DNA from: Trichoplusia ni
Lineage: Eukaryota; Arthropoda; Insecta; Lepidoptera; Noctuidae
Reading direction: 5' to 3'
DNA length: 64,000 bases
Assembly (NCBI RefSeq): GCF_003590095.1
Contig: NC_039479.1
Coordinates: 9,052,001-9,116,000 of the forward strand
A program made the translations under genes and the position numbers. The stretch's first letter is position 1. Each line of letters starts with the position of its first letter. This document shows, piece after piece, positions 25,462-37,911 of the stretch. The notes below the pieces were generated by a model that ran no database searches, was not told the origin of the DNA, and saw only the letters and a list, made by a program, of their open reading frames with translations.

Positions 25462-28400
25462 GTGAGTGCATCTTTCGTATTCCAATTATCCAAGCTTTTA
25501 ACATTTACGTTTGCTACAAAAGAAAGTATTATTCAATTTACAACTCAAACAGGTTTCCGTTTTAATTTCGGAATGTCGTTATTTAGTTTATTCCCTTGGA
25601 GACGGTCCTTGTTTGTGAATTTTATTTTAAGAGCATCTTCTGGAGACCGGTTTAAATTCTTAGCTTTAAAGTGTATTTAAGGACTTTTAAAGGTTTATCT
25701 AACTTTGTTCCCTGACTTTTTTGCCAAAGTCTGGGTCGGTCTGAAAATGTTTGCTGTCATTTTTTTTTCTCTGGTCCTTTGCCGCTTCCACCTTTTTTTT
25801 CAACCTTCCCCAAAATTTCGTAATTTAATATTTCTTGCGATTCCTAGTACTTTCATAAAATTTTAATAATAACATGTTTGACCAGCATTTCGACCTGATT
25901 TGAAATTTAATTGTGTATATACGACAAACCTTGTTTGTTACTGAGACAGAATTATAAAATCTGTACAATCCTTCAACTTAAAAAGTAATAAACCTTACAA
26001 CTTATAGCATTACTACTTGATGAAACATAAATTTAAATATTTTCATTCTAATTTACATGAGAAGAATACGAGGTATCATAGTTGTTCGACAAGAAGTTAA
26101 TGATTAAAACATAGTGGTACAGCAGCATCGTAAGTCAGCTGGGAGTTTCTGTTGGCAACGACTGTTAATGAATATTAATGCTTGCGCCGCTACCTTCCTG
26201 AAGGTGGAACAGCGATTCGCTTGAGTCAAACTTCCAAACTGCCCAAAAATTATATCCACACACTTCATGCTTTAAATCCTTGTTCTTGGAAAGAGCTTAC
26301 TTATACTATTTTAAAACTTACTACTAATCCCAAAACTGACAACTGAGTTGATTATGAGCGATAGAGGTCACCACGCCAAACTCACTGTGCACGACGTATA
26401 CGCATTTGTGTGAATGCTTGTTCTGAGGCTGAGTGACTTTGCATGTTACTTGAATTTTTTCGCGACCCCCGCGATACAATAATTAAATCCTTTACTTATG
26501 GGAGTCGTTATTTTTTAAATACGTCTAACAACTAAGCTACACAACGTTATCAAGAGATGATGTCAGGACTTAAACCTGGATTAATTATAAATTCCTCTTC
26601 GCTCCGCTCATCACCCAGCCAGCTACCTAACAGTTTCTGTTATCTTACGGAAATGTTACGCCGCTATATACTCAGTATTCAAATGTTTATCTCGATGAAA
26701 TGGTCCTGTGCCTCCCCGAAATGCTTAGCTTAATTGCTAGATTCGGCTAGAACTGTTTACATACTTACTGATCTTGGTCGCGAGAACGTAACTGTGCAGC
26801 CCAGGTTTGTGCTGCAAATAACTATTAGTTGAGTACGCCTAAATGGTAACCATGAACTTAACTTAGTTATGTTGCAGAACGTTATTGAGAAAATAATTCT
26901 CTCCACAATTCCTGCAAAAGGAACAGTCAGAACTTCAAGTTAGACCCAACTTTTACACTCTTCAAAAGTTTCTAGCCCTCCTCTGCAAATTTGATTGAAA
27001 TCTCCCCTTATTCTGATCTCATTGAAATATACAAATTAAATACAAGTGATATAGGTCATGCCACCAAACAGTTTGCCAATAACGACCCTCAAAATCATTA
27101 CTGAATTCAATTTGTATTGAATTCACATTGAAAAGACTATCTGCTACGAATGACTTCGCACTTTACACTTTTTAAACACATTGTCGGTTACAGAATGGAT
27201 CCTTTATACTTGCTGTGAATTGGGACAGCTGGTGTTATTTGATGTTTAACGCCGATATAGTGTATCTAGTTAGATATTGGTGTCATTTTATCGTATCAGG
27301 TAATTTGATCGTGACTGGATAACAAAAACATCATCATCACCTCACTGATCAAGTTTAGTTAGATTGATGACTGATATCTCCCCACCAGAGTAAATAAAAA
27401 CCTCTAGTTTCATCTTTTCAAAGATTTGGATAGGAAAAAACGAAAATAAGGCAATCATTATTAAAACGTAACTTTGGTTACAACATCACGTCTGGGTAAT
27501 CCCCGAACCCCAAGCAGGAATTTCAACTTACATGGACTTTACGTACCTAAAAATACCGCCAATTCAATTTCAGTCCTCGTACTTACGAACCCCTCGTTAC
27601 TGAAACATCCTTTACAGCATACTAAAACCTAAAAACAAAATTTTATTTGGAAAACTAGGCCAAGTATCCTCAGGCTATTAATTTGGAGGGTGCAACTAAA
27701 TATTAAGCACACGGATTATAAATATTAAAGGCTCGATCTGTGAAAAAGTCCAGTGGCGTTCGGTCAGTAAATTGGCTTTATTGGACGAAATACGTAAAAG
27801 GAAATAGCGGTGTTGGAAGCGCGGCATTGCGGTCCACTGAATGCTATATGCCGCATTGGCAAATTGAAGTTGCAAGCCTTTATTTGAGAACGATATAAAA
27901 GAATCATTGTGTTCTTCGTAGACTTTGAGTGGCTATCAAAGATTGGCATTATTGTGAAGGCAAAACTGGAAAGGAATTTATTGGTCACAGTATAGCTACC
28001 TACATGAAGTAGTTGAGGTTTATTTAATGATACGGCACTAATAGATGTGTCCAAACTTTAAAAATGTCGCTTCTCACTGCAGGCAATAGTCTAACAGTTT
28101 ATAGTTTTACTGACACGTTCGACTTTCATAAATCTTTTCGCTCGATAACAATGAAACCCTCTGGCCCAATGCTAAATTTTCCCTAAAAAATTGTAATGAC
28201 GACAATATCGATTAAAGGAAGGAGTCAAGACGTTCTACTCAAGCCCATAATGAATTCGGAAGCCATTTTACGCTCTCCAAAACTTTTTATCACGCCATTT
28301 CTTTTTACTGTCACGAAAAGAATGGGTGATTCCGATCCTCTTATTGACAACGTTTATTCTGCGGGTAATTTATGTATTGATACTGGTACTTCAATCGGAA

Positions 28401-31400
28401 AAGTTACAACGGTTCGACCCTGCGATTTGTTAGCTCTTGTTTATCAACACAATTTAAGTAATGTTTAACGGATTGAAACTTTTTTGAATGTAAATAAATT
28501 ACGCAAGTACCTACGTGTAAACTTTTAAGACTATGCTTCCTCGTGTAATTCTCAATTTCGCACAATATCACACACACTATACCTATATGTACGGTACGAA
28601 TATTGTAAATATTATTATTCTTAGCTGGATTTACCACAGTATCCGCCCAACCAAAACTAATTTCATTAAAACTCCAGCAAGTGAAACTCTAGTGGGAATC
28701 TATCTTTTAGTGGTGAACAAAGTTTACCCGCTTTGGATGATCCAGTTATGCCGTCCAATTATTTTAAAATCGGCCCAAAAGCGATGCGCGCGCGGCCCGC
28801 GCCCGGCGCCGCTAATGGAATAACCTGACCGGTCCGAGGCCACTTTAGAACTCACGATGTGTTTAGGAGGCTGCTCGTTAGATCTGAGGTTAAAGTTCAC
28901 ACACCGCAAAATGTTCAAGTAGGAAAAAATATCTGGAACTGTTTTTGTTCGGTGAATTTTGGGGGAGAGCAGAAAATACGGAGTCATTGTAAAACTTTTA
29001 GGATCTATGCTATTTCTTGAATAAAATATCCTAATATTTTTTGCAACTACAAAGATTTTCATACTTATTATTTCCGACACATCGTGTGTTTTCCAATAGT
29101 AACGCAAGGTCTTGCAGTATAAACGTATGTTTTGTAGAGGCCGCACTGAAGTGGCGCCATTTTCATGAAATGCGAAATTGATATTGCGGTTGGAGAAGCG
29201 AGAAGAATTAACTTCATTTTTTTCTAACTTTCGAAAGAAATAGTTTTTAGGTATGTGAGAACCTACTTCAGATAATTAATACCTGCTAGAGTTGTTTTCT
29301 TAAATAAGATTCTATTGAATATAATCAATATGCACTTGCTTTCCCTATGAGGGAGTTTTGCAAAAATTTTCAAACTTTGAAAAAAACTCTTTAAGTCTCT
29401 TAATTTGGAATAAAAAAATGGATTACAAGAAAACAACAGCGTGCAGCGTTAGAATATAAGATAAATTAAATCCATAGGTATGAATTCCGTTTTGTTTTTA
29501 TGCCTATGACTATATTTATTCTAATATTCGAAAATACCCAAGCCTTAATCAAAATAATATTGCTTACTTTCGAATATAATAAAACATTAATTAATCAACC
29601 TTTTTAAAGACCCAAAAGCCATGAAAGTATTCTTCGTATTCAAAGTTCGTTTTTATGGGGCCAGACTTGAGTTATTTTATTAAAATTTGGCTTAGGCTTG
29701 GTTCATAAAAGTGCCACTTCGTAGTCCTCTCGGACCCCAGTACTTACGCAGAAATTACCATTTATATTGCAAAGGTATCTTATGTTTAAGCTTGTTAAAA
29801 CTTAAGGATAGGGGAATTTCTTAAAGAGGTCTAATGCCCATTTTTCAAGGTTACCGAGTCACCCCAAAAGCGACATAAGACCGTCCTTAAATCAAATGAC
29901 ATCCAGTTGGTTTTCAGTTTTCTTAGCAAGGAAATGTAGGTCTTTGCCAAAAGGAATTGACTTCATTTCTAGTTCAAATGGGCATGAGAAAATAACCTTG
30001 AGCTAGCTTAGTGATATTGACAATCCATGATCTCAAACACTTACCGAAAAATAAGCAAATCCTTGAGAATACCAAAATTCTTTAACGTATTATGTTATTT
30101 GGTAAGAATAAACCAAAAGAAAACTTGTAGCCTAAAACAGTATCTTTAAAATCGTTAAAATGAAGAGCATCAGAGTGTTCCCGCACTTGAAGTTTTGTCA
30201 AGTGACACAAATTCGAAGCTAATTTCAAGTCCAAAATTTTATTTCAATCTAAATCATATCAACAACGTAGGTATTGCTCGTATTTATGTTTTACAACGAA
30301 CAGAGTTTAGGTGACAGAATAAAACGCCTCATTGTCCAGAGGGACACATAAAATGCATTTTTTTTTATCCACTATCAGACGCACCCTCCTTAGCGCAGGA
30401 GCTCGGGGTCTTGAACACTCATGGGAAATAAACTAGACAGTTATAGAGAAAGGCGATTTTTATATTCGCGACGCAAGGGTCGCGGTTTAGACTCCCGCTC
30501 TAAGACATGATTTTGATTATAAAACAGATAGTTACAATCATAAAACTGATCTTTTGTCCTCAAACAAACAGACACCACTGATTCATTATGCTTAAATGCG
30601 GAATCACATGCTCGGATAGCTTAGCGGATACAGAGTGGGTTAGCCCTAGCAGCCAAAGACAACAACCCTAAGAGCCTACCAACACATTATTTGTAAGGAG
30701 AGCCTGAGTAATTGTTATCGCTCAACAAGCGCATCATCTGGCGCACTGAGCAAGTCGTGCACGGTGGCTTCCTCGCTCCGCCACACTTATCACTCATGAG
30801 GATTTCTAAAATCCGACGATCTCGATTGATATTCAATGTTTTTTTTCCCCCTTTGTAAATATAGGCACGTTCTCACCTCGTCGTAACGATGTGCAGTTAT
30901 TGACAATTATGGAAACGGCTAACTAGGAACTCTTGTACAGAATTTTGTCTGTTTTCTTTTTGTTTGAATTGTCAAGAACAGCCCAAACGTATTAATAGCT
31001 AGGGACAATCTTCATGATATACTATAATGAGAACAGGCGCCTTCGACGTAAAAAATAATCCAGTCGTATTTTAAAGCCGTTCTACCCTGACTTTTAAGCT
31101 TATGGCCAACTTAGTCATGATTCTTTATGGAGCTTTAGGAATGACAAGATAATTAATAAATCAGTCTTCCAGCACCTGGGGTATAGCTAAATATAAAAAA
31201 AAAGAAATTTCTTAAAACGGTCTTACTACTGCCCTCTATACGAATTTAATGAAACTATTTTCATCAAGTGAAACCCGTGGTTTCTGGACGCAAGTATTAT
31301 CCTTCCAAATTACGAGCAGTCAATGTTTTAAGATATAAGTGTAACTTAAGTTTTAAAAACATTTGTTATCTCTGTCGATCTAATACAAAACGATTTGTTT

Positions 31401-31547
31401 ATTTTAAATTGTTACAATGTATCAAAATTTTGAACGAATATAATGGTTTCACTGAAGTGACACTGACGTTGACGTTTGTTCAGATGATTTTGGCCTGGTA
31501 CTGTAACTTACAGAGTAAATAGGTTCGAAATTAATTTAAACTGAAAA
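25462..31547. other. Non-coding stretch or intron
   Basis: No supported coding exon. A CpG-rich patch at about 28765-28810 stands out in composition and may be a mobile element remnant. Near 30360-30500 and 30610-30680 there are tRNA-like wordings (ggtttagactcccgc; ctcggatagcttagcgg) that could be decayed SINE heads. Open frames at 28196-28468 and 28724-29146 show no domain and no clear splice partners. Confidence 0.45.
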
Positions 31548-34301
31548 ATGACTGAAACAGAGGAATATAAATGCGTTAATTGCGGCGAAAGGGCTGCGGC
31601 ACTATATAGAACTTATGGCCCAACAGTTTTGAAGCTAACTAAATGCGTAAGTTGCCTTACTGGCGAACTGAATAAAAGCTTAAACATAAAAATATAGATT
31701 AAGTACCAATAAATTAAAACTCTTAATAGAACATGATTCAAAGAATAATCATTAGATAAATCATTATCTAGAAGAATTATGTACATTAGCTACAATGAAA
31801 ACAAGAGAGGACTGTACGATTTCGTTTCTGTTTCCAGGAAAACTGTAAAGGAGTGGTTGATAAATACATTGAATATGATCCAGTAATAGTTATGATTGAT
31901 CTGGTGCTGATGTCCAAAGAGGCACAGAGGCATGTCTTGTATAACACCGAGTTTAAGGTATGTCACCACCTAAAGCATCAGCACCAGTATTTACAATACT
32001 TCATGTGCTTGTTTAAAAAAATCACCATCATCATCATCAGCTCATATTCCTCCACAGCTGAACAAAGGCCTTCCGAATTGCACACCATCAAAATCTATCT
32101 TCGGCTGATTTAAAAAATAATTATGCTCATTCATCAAAAAGGTTGTCTTATTTGGTTTCTTTCTTTTTTTATAAAAACAGATAAATCCTGTTTGTATGAA
32201 ATATGCATGTGCTGCACATCATACTTAATTTCATAATAACCCTTTTCATCTATCAAAGTACAGGGAATAGACCTGTCTTTCTTAATACAAATGATATTTT
32301 CTTTTACAGTCTTATTGGAAATTAGTCATAATATTGATTATGCTAGAAACATATGGGGTTTGGCGTAATGACAGTCTATTCAACATTGCTGTGAGCTCCG
32401 TCTGTGGTTTTGATAATAATTCAACTAATGTGTGAGTATAAATTTAAATTCACCTTTTGATAGTGATTATAAACGAAACTTAATCATAATTGAAATCAAC
32501 AGGGATTTCTAGAACAAAATACAAGCAAGTACAGAATAAAGACTTTTAAATGGTTTATTTTTATGGACTTTTTTTCATGGACCAAATATGTCATGTGTGG
32601 AAAAATAATATATTCTACACCATAATAATCTTGGTAATTTTTACTTGTGTCTTTCTTATAATATTGACTTAAAATTAACTGTTTCACCATCCTTAGAGTA
32701 CTTTTATATCAATTTGAATAATTCAAAAATAAAACTAAAAGTAAAACATTGATGTTCTAAACCATTCTCTCTATTTCATAAAGTCTAAATTAAAATTAAT
32801 TGTAAATCTTGGACATTGCAGAAGTATTCCAGTGAACTTATCCAGTGCGGTCCCGGACCCTTGGAAGAGTAGTTGCTGGGCATGGATGTATGAAGAAAAG
32901 GGTGAAGAAGACAATGACCTGTTCATTTGGGAGAAAGACTTCTATGTACAGTTCCTGTCTATACTTTCAGGTTAGCATTGACTATCAGTACTCATTAAAG
33001 TTTTTTTAATAATTCAGAAGCTCGTACACCACCAATGTATGGACAGATATGTCTTCTTTGACAACCGCAATAATATTGATAAGAGCTCATGTTTAAGTAG
33101 TATGTTGTTTAAAAATTTTATAAAAAAATGTATTATCATCACTTATTTTATGGGGTCTATCACCAAGTCTTAAAGTAATATTATCGTGGTTGTGTTTTTG
33201 AATCCTTGTATTGCGGGGGTTTCACAAACATTGAAGTCACATGCACAACAACACCCAGACACAGAACAAGCATTCGTGGATCATACAAACGCCTGTCTTA
33301 CGGGATTGGACCCGCGACACGTCGCGCTAAGTGGGCTTGGCTTAGCTTTAGATTCTACACCCGCAATTGGTGATAATTGCGGGGGTAGAATCTAAAGCTT
33401 TAAATAAACTACTACTTACTTACTAGGACGTGGTGGCAGGCACTCAGATAACCCATATATTGTTAATCATTTAATGTTTTTTTTGTTTTTCAGGTATCAT
33501 TGTATTTATTGGCACAGGTGAAGTTTTGATGCGGCTGGCAACACTATTTACTACGAGAAATAAAGGTATGTCATATTCAGTCATTTGAATTATATCACTC
33601 ATATTTCTAATAAACATCAAATTAAGCTACTAAGTAGCACATTTTGAATGTCAAATTACAATGAGCGGCACCCAAATTCGCCCACCCTTCACCGCTTTCC
33701 CTGCTAGAGTAGAAACTACGCACCTTAATATTACGATCCTACAGCCTTAACCTTGATAAGTCATGTTACTTTTTACACTGTATTTTTCCAGTGCCCCTCT
33801 CAAGAGCGCTGAAAGCATTCTCCCTGGCAGACGTGAGCATCCTATTCACGCTGCCCATGCTGGTGTGGGGAGCTGACACGTCAGCAGACACAAGAATCAT
33901 ACATTTTGGACTGGTCTACATATACAGTTTTCTCGTGTTTCTTAACATTTTTACAGGTCAGTTAAGCGTAAGCTTTGGTAATATATTAGATTTCTTGCTT
34001 TAAAATTTGATATTACTTATCAATCTTGAAAAAAAACTTACATTTGAATCGAAAAGACGTAAAAGTGAAAGGTCAATATAAATTAAATCGTGGAGGAGTA
34101 TGCTGCCTGCATATTAAACTCTATAAGTTTTTGCTTTAATTAATTGAGACAGATAAATATATTAAAATAGCGAACCTACATTTTTTAGTGGTATACGAGT
34201 GTCCAGTGCTGCCATCTAGCCTCATTCTCATCGTATGCAATATAGCCAAGTACATCACTAGTTTTCACGCGACGGCCATTTTGAGAAGACTGTTTACCTA
34301 A
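31548..34301 (+). CDS. ARV1: ARV1 homologue, ER lipid homeostasis protein
   Basis: Seven coding exons join to a 279-aa protein: 31548-31646, 31838-31957, 32310-32431, 32822-32970, 33494-33565, 33792-33956 and 34189-34301 (stop TAA). All junctions are GT-AG and keep frame. The N terminus has the Arv1 homology domain: C9-x2-C12 (CVNCG) and C33-x2-C36 (CENC), a zinc-ribbon pair, followed by DKYIEYDPVIVMIDL, a hallmark stretch of the family. The C-terminal two thirds hold several hydrophobic segments, for example around FLSILSGIIVFIG and YSFLVFLNIF, as expected of a multi-pass ER membrane protein. The family acts in sterol distribution and supports GPI-anchor synthesis (established knowledge). 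Introns 2 and 4 contain repeats. A polyadenylation signal AATAAA lies at 34425-34430. Family identity is strong; exact splice choices are inferred from consensus only. Confidence 0.92.
32015..32112. repeat. Lepidopteran 'catcatcatcatcag' repeat, copy 1
   Basis: Within ARV1 intron 2. The order 'catcatcatcatcag', 'ccacagctgaacaaaggcc', 'gcacaccatc' is a very common lepidopteran dispersed repeat, and a second copy lies at about 50140-50222 in another gene's intron. Confidence 0.65.
33196..33345 (-). mobile_element. tRNA-derived SINE, copy B
   Basis: Inside ARV1 intron 4. On the minus strand a degenerate B box (ggtccaatcccg) precedes a body with 'gatccacgaatgcttgttct', 'gtgtctgggtg' and 'gtgcatgtgacttcaatg', a wording I recognise from widespread moth and butterfly SINEs. 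It shares the last part with copies at 22265 and 54685. The tRNA-like head is incomplete, running into the hairpin at 33344-33399. Confidence 0.65.
33344..33399. repeat. 25-bp hairpin with one mismatch, 6-nt loop
   Basis: Arms 33344-33368 and 33375-33399 are reverse complements except for one position. The loop is 'ggtgat'. It directly abuts the head side of the intronic SINE copy, so it may mark an insertion or repair junction, or a foldback element. Confidence 0.8.
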
Positions 34302-34424
34302 CAAAAACAAGCAGTCCGACTGCAACCAAGGATGAGGCTAAAACAGATTATGTTCGTTCAAAGAAGGCATTAAGTTTTCACCAAGACCAAAATAATATTG
34401 TGATTGTTATTTGTAAGTAAGAAT

Positions 34425-34430
34425 AATAAA
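34425..34430 (+). terminator. ARV1 polyadenylation signal
   Basis: AATAAA 124 bp after the ARV1 stop codon is the nearest consensus cleavage and polyadenylation signal. The LINE target duplication begins 31 bp further on, so the insertion lies at or just past the expected transcript end. Confidence 0.6.
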
Positions 34431-34460
34431 TTAAATTTATATATTTATGCACTATTTTAT

Positions 34461-34473
34461 TTTTCGGCTGCTT
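34461..34473. repeat. LINE target-site duplication, 3' copy
   Basis: The 13 bp TTTTCGGCTGCTT are repeated exactly at 39554-39566. They bracket the element between its A-rich tail (lower coordinate) and its 5' end (higher coordinate). Confidence 0.9.
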
Positions 34474-34808
34474 TTTGTTTTTTTTTTTAAATGGGACTAG
34501 CCCGCCACACATGCCCGTCATTGCAACTCCTGTAAGCCAGGATCTACAATGAAACCAACGAAAACCACCGAAACACTTAAGTTCGGTGTGTCCCAGGGGG
34601 AACAATTAACTGCCTTGGAACCCGCAACGAAATTAATCAGAAATAGTAAAGAGGAGGAGTAGGAAAAAATGTTCCACTTCCCTCCATAGCAAGCGGGAGA
34701 CAAAAGAAGAAATAGCTAGTTTTAGCAAAGAAAAGAGATTGACAACTGAGTTAGGCTCAGTTATCAGGCACCACGGATATAAATTTACAGTTTAATCGGT
34801 CCTATAAT

Positions 34809-37800
34809 TTAGGAGCTGTTATTTTGATTCCAATAATAGGTATGGCAGAAACGTCTGAAAGCACGGAAATTTGCTCTGGTTGCAACAAGGTCCTCATAGT
34901 AGACAACACCGGATGTCGGCTGCAAACTATTTAATAAGATGTTACGTTCGTCTTGCCATAGACCACACTCCCACAGAATATGATGTGCAGTTTGCTCATA
35001 TTCACTGTTTGCCGTTGAACACTGACATAATGGTGAAACGACAAGTTTAAATGAAAATAATTTGCTTTTAAAGTTACCATGACCTGTAAGGAACTGGGCT
35101 ACACAATGATCAATCTCTATCCAAGTCCTCTCCAGCCGCTCATGAACGGACGGAAAAAATTGGTAGAGGTGACGGCCCTTAATAGACGTTTCCCATCTAA
35201 CCTGCCATTCCACCATCAGTTCTTCGGAGACGTCTGTTAGCGGTTTAAATAATCTGTCGATCTTTCTACGGTCACGATAAAACAGGAAGTCGTTTTTCAA
35301 AAATTCTCTAGTGGAATAATACATAGCCGCGCGACGTTGTATTTCGAGATCAACCGGTAAAACACCTGCTAAGACGGGCAGGGCTTCAGTACTTACAGTC
35401 CGATAGGCCTTACACAAGAATATCAACGCCAACCGTTGGCTTTGAAGTAGTTTACGTCTTGCAGCGCCTATTGTGGCCCTATCGGCCCAAACCGGCGACC
35501 CGTAACAAATACATCCCAGGTATGTTGCTCCGTATATGGTCTTCAAGGTGTTGAATGAAAGTCCCCAAGTTGACGTGGAAATCCTTGTCAAGGCATAAAA
35601 GTTATTTTTTGCTTTATCTCCGATGGATTTTATGTGCTCAATAAATGTAAAGTTTCTCTCTAAAACAAGACCGAGATAACAAACGTTATTTCTTTTTTTA
35701 ACTGTTATTCCGTTAAATTTAATACTAGGCGACGATTTTAGATTGCCTTTGAGAAGTAATTGAAACGTTTTGTGTGGTGCAAAAGTCAGACGGTTTCGTT
35801 TACCCCAATTAGATATTAAACTCAAACTTGTATCGGCTAAATTTTCGAGCCCGGCGCGAGTATTTGATTTAATGAGCAGAAGTCCGTCATCTGCGTAACC
35901 CGTAAGTGAGCAGCCGCGAGGTAAAGGAATCGCGAGAAAATCATCGAACCCTAAATTCCATAGGTAAGGACCTAACACCGACCCCTGAGGACATCCCAAG
36001 GTCAATGCCTTCGACACAGAATGATGACCAAGTTTAAGTTTGGCTGATCCATGTAAAAAGTAGGAGTAAATGAGTCGGTAGATGTTACCGCAGCAGCCGC
36101 GTGATTTTAATTTAAGCAGTATCATTGGCCACCATGCGTTGTCGAAGGCACCGGAGATATCTAGGAAAATACCCAAGACGTAGTTCTCGTCTGACAAATG
36201 CACCAGTCTCCTAACCGAGATTGCCGCGTCTACAGTTGATTTCCCTATTGTAAATCCGAATTGATTTTTGTGGAATCTTGGTCCGTCCGGCAGTAATCGT
36301 GGGACAATAAGGCGCTCCAGCAATTTACCCAATGATGGTAGCAGGGTAATGGGTCGATAAGATTTGGGGTCGTCTGGCGCCTTATCGCCACTTTTTGGAA
36401 TAATTCTAATAAAGCCCTGACGCCATATACAAGGAAAAACGCCTTCAGCAATACATTTGTTGAATACCGTTAAGATACAATCTCCCGATACCTTGCATGC
36501 CTCCTTTATCATCCTGTTAGAGATTTTGTCTTCCCCAGAGGCTTTATTAAGAGACAGTGATCTAACAACAGCGACAAACTCGGCAGCAGATGGAAGGTCT
36601 GACATTGGAGTCGCAGGAACATCGGCAGCGAATGCTCTTATTTGCTGGTGATAGTCATCGTCGGTGTTTTGGTGGTCATCCGGCATAAGTGCGTTTAGAA
36701 GTGCCTCTGTGGTCTCCTCGATCCCAGCGGTGTGCATATTATTAATTTTGATGTTATGTATAAATGCCAGATTTAATGGTCTGTTGGCCTTGAACTCGTG
36801 GTATAAAGGAGACCACGGGCCCTCCTTGTCCAGTTTCTCGACTACTTTACGTAATAAGTTTCCCTTTGATTTTTCAATGGCAGCTCTATAACGCGACCGC
36901 GCGATTCGAAAGGAACTCAAAGCAGCAATAAACACGTCTCCCGTTATTTGACGTTTCTTAAGAACATTAAGTTTTTTACGCGACCTACGGTACAGTTTAC
37001 GTTGTTCAGTGAGGTAGCCGCTCCACCAGTCACATCTGTGTATATTGGTCATAGATCCGCGACCAATGGCTACATCAGCACAGTAAGTGAAAGTAGCTGA
37101 TAAAATCTCAGCACTCTCTTCAGCTGACAGGCCGTCACGGGTGAAGTCTCTGGCATGACATTCAAAACATGTTCGAAAGAAGTCCCAATCAGCATTCTTT
37201 GTTTTGTACCTATAGTCGCCCTTGACGTAATTACAATGAGAACCTCGCGCCACTCCTGACGCAAATTCGTACACAATCAGGCGATGGTCACTACAGGACG
37301 CATCTGGAAGGACACGCCATTTGTCTAAGCGGACGTCTGCACTTGAAAGTGTGACGTCAATAGAAGATTCGCCCATTTGGCTGCAAAAAGTAGGTGGTGC
37401 ATCAGGGGTGTTGTGAATTGATAAATTCATTTCAGCGATGAAATCCTCGACGGCACATCGTCGATCAGTATCGGTAGCCCTAACTTTGCCATACCATAAC
37501 GATGATGACGCATTAACGTCTGCGCCTATAATAATCTTACAGCCGGCAAGCGACCGCAAGACATGGCGAAGATGGTGTATGTGAGGAGCAACAGGGTCAG
37601 AGTATTGAAAATAACAGCTCACAACGTAGATTTTAAAAGATGCAGTTGAGACCTCCGCTACGGCACAGTGTGACGTCATTAGATTCTGCATCGAAGTCAC
37701 CGTGAGGTTACTTGTACGCGAAACGTAGATTCCGGCTCGTGCCTTGCTATCCAGTTGCACGACTTTATTACGCAAACTAGCATTTTGGTATTGTTCTTGT

Positions 37801-37904
37801 ATTAAGACAACATTTAGTTTATGGTCTAGTATAAGTTGTTCTAGTTCCGACGTCGCAACCCTATCGTTATGGAGATTCAACTGCCCTATTATAAGACTAT
37901 CCAT
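34809..37904 (-). CDS. LINE ORF2: endonuclease and reverse transcriptase
   Basis: An uninterrupted 1031-aa protein. The first 215 or so residues form an endonuclease/exonuclease/phosphatase-type domain: catalytic-type residues appear in VLIQEQY (near 35), GADVNASS (near 145) and SDHRLI (near 206). The reverse transcriptase occupies about 440-750, with SYRPITLLP, QFGFTIGKST, GIFLDISGAFD (near 580), GCPQGSVLGP (near 635) and the catalytic YADD (near 668). Near 960-985 a C-terminal zinc motif CQC...HHILWEC matches the arrangement usual in R1 and jockey elements. No key residue is visibly missing. The protein nicks target DNA and copies element RNA into it. Its start is the ATG lying 7 bases after the ORF1 stop, which suggests translation by re-initiation. 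Confidence 0.95.
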   Translation of the reverse strand: MDSLIIGQLNLHNDRVATSELEQLILDHKLNVVLIQEQYQNASLRNKVVQLDSKARAGIYVSRTSNLTVTSMQNLMTSHCAVAEVSTASFKIYVVSCYFQYSDPVAPHIHHLRHVLRSLAGCKIIIGADVNASSSLWYGKVRATDTDRRCAVEDFIAEMNLSIHNTPDAPPTFCSQMGESSIDVTLSSADVRLDKWRVLPDASCSDHRLIVYEFASGVARGSHCNYVKGDYRYKTKNADWDFFRTCFECHARDFTRDGLSAEESAEILSATFTYCADVAIGRGSMTNIHRCDWWSGYLTEQRKLYRRSRKKLNVLKKRQITGDVFIAALSSFRIARSRYRAAIEKSKGNLLRKVVEKLDKEGPWSPLYHEFKANRPLNLAFIHNIKINNMHTAGIEETTEALLNALMPDDHQNTDDDYHQQIRAFAADVPATPMSDLPSAAEFVAVVRSLSLNKASGEDKISNRMIKEACKVSGDCILTVFNKCIAEGVFPCIWRQGFIRIIPKSGDKAPDDPKSYRPITLLPSLGKLLERLIVPRLLPDGPRFHKNQFGFTIGKSTVDAAISVRRLVHLSDENYVLGIFLDISGAFDNAWWPMILLKLKSRGCCGNIYRLIYSYFLHGSAKLKLGHHSVSKALTLGCPQGSVLGPYLWNLGFDDFLAIPLPRGCSLTGYADDGLLLIKSNTRAGLENLADTSLSLISNWGKRNRLTFAPHKTFQLLLKGNLKSSPSIKFNGITVKKRNNVCYLGLVLERNFTFIEHIKSIGDKAKNNFYALTRISTSTWGLSFNTLKTIYGATYLGCICYGSPVWADRATIGAARRKLLQSQRLALIFLCKAYRTVSTEALPVLAGVLPVDLEIQRRAAMYYSTREFLKNDFLFYRDRRKIDRLFKPLTDVSEELMVEWQVRWETSIKGRHLYQFFPSVHERLERTWIEIDHCVAQFLTGHGNFKSKLFSFKLVVSPLCQCSTANSEYEQTAHHILWECGLWQDERNILLNSLQPTSGVVYYEDLVATRANFRAFRRFCHTYYWNQNNSS

Positions 37905-37911
37905 TTCTTTA

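Noticed and set aside
28196..29146. Open frames on both strands (90 and 140 aa)
   Set aside because: They overlap one another, cross the CpG patch and show no conserved motif.
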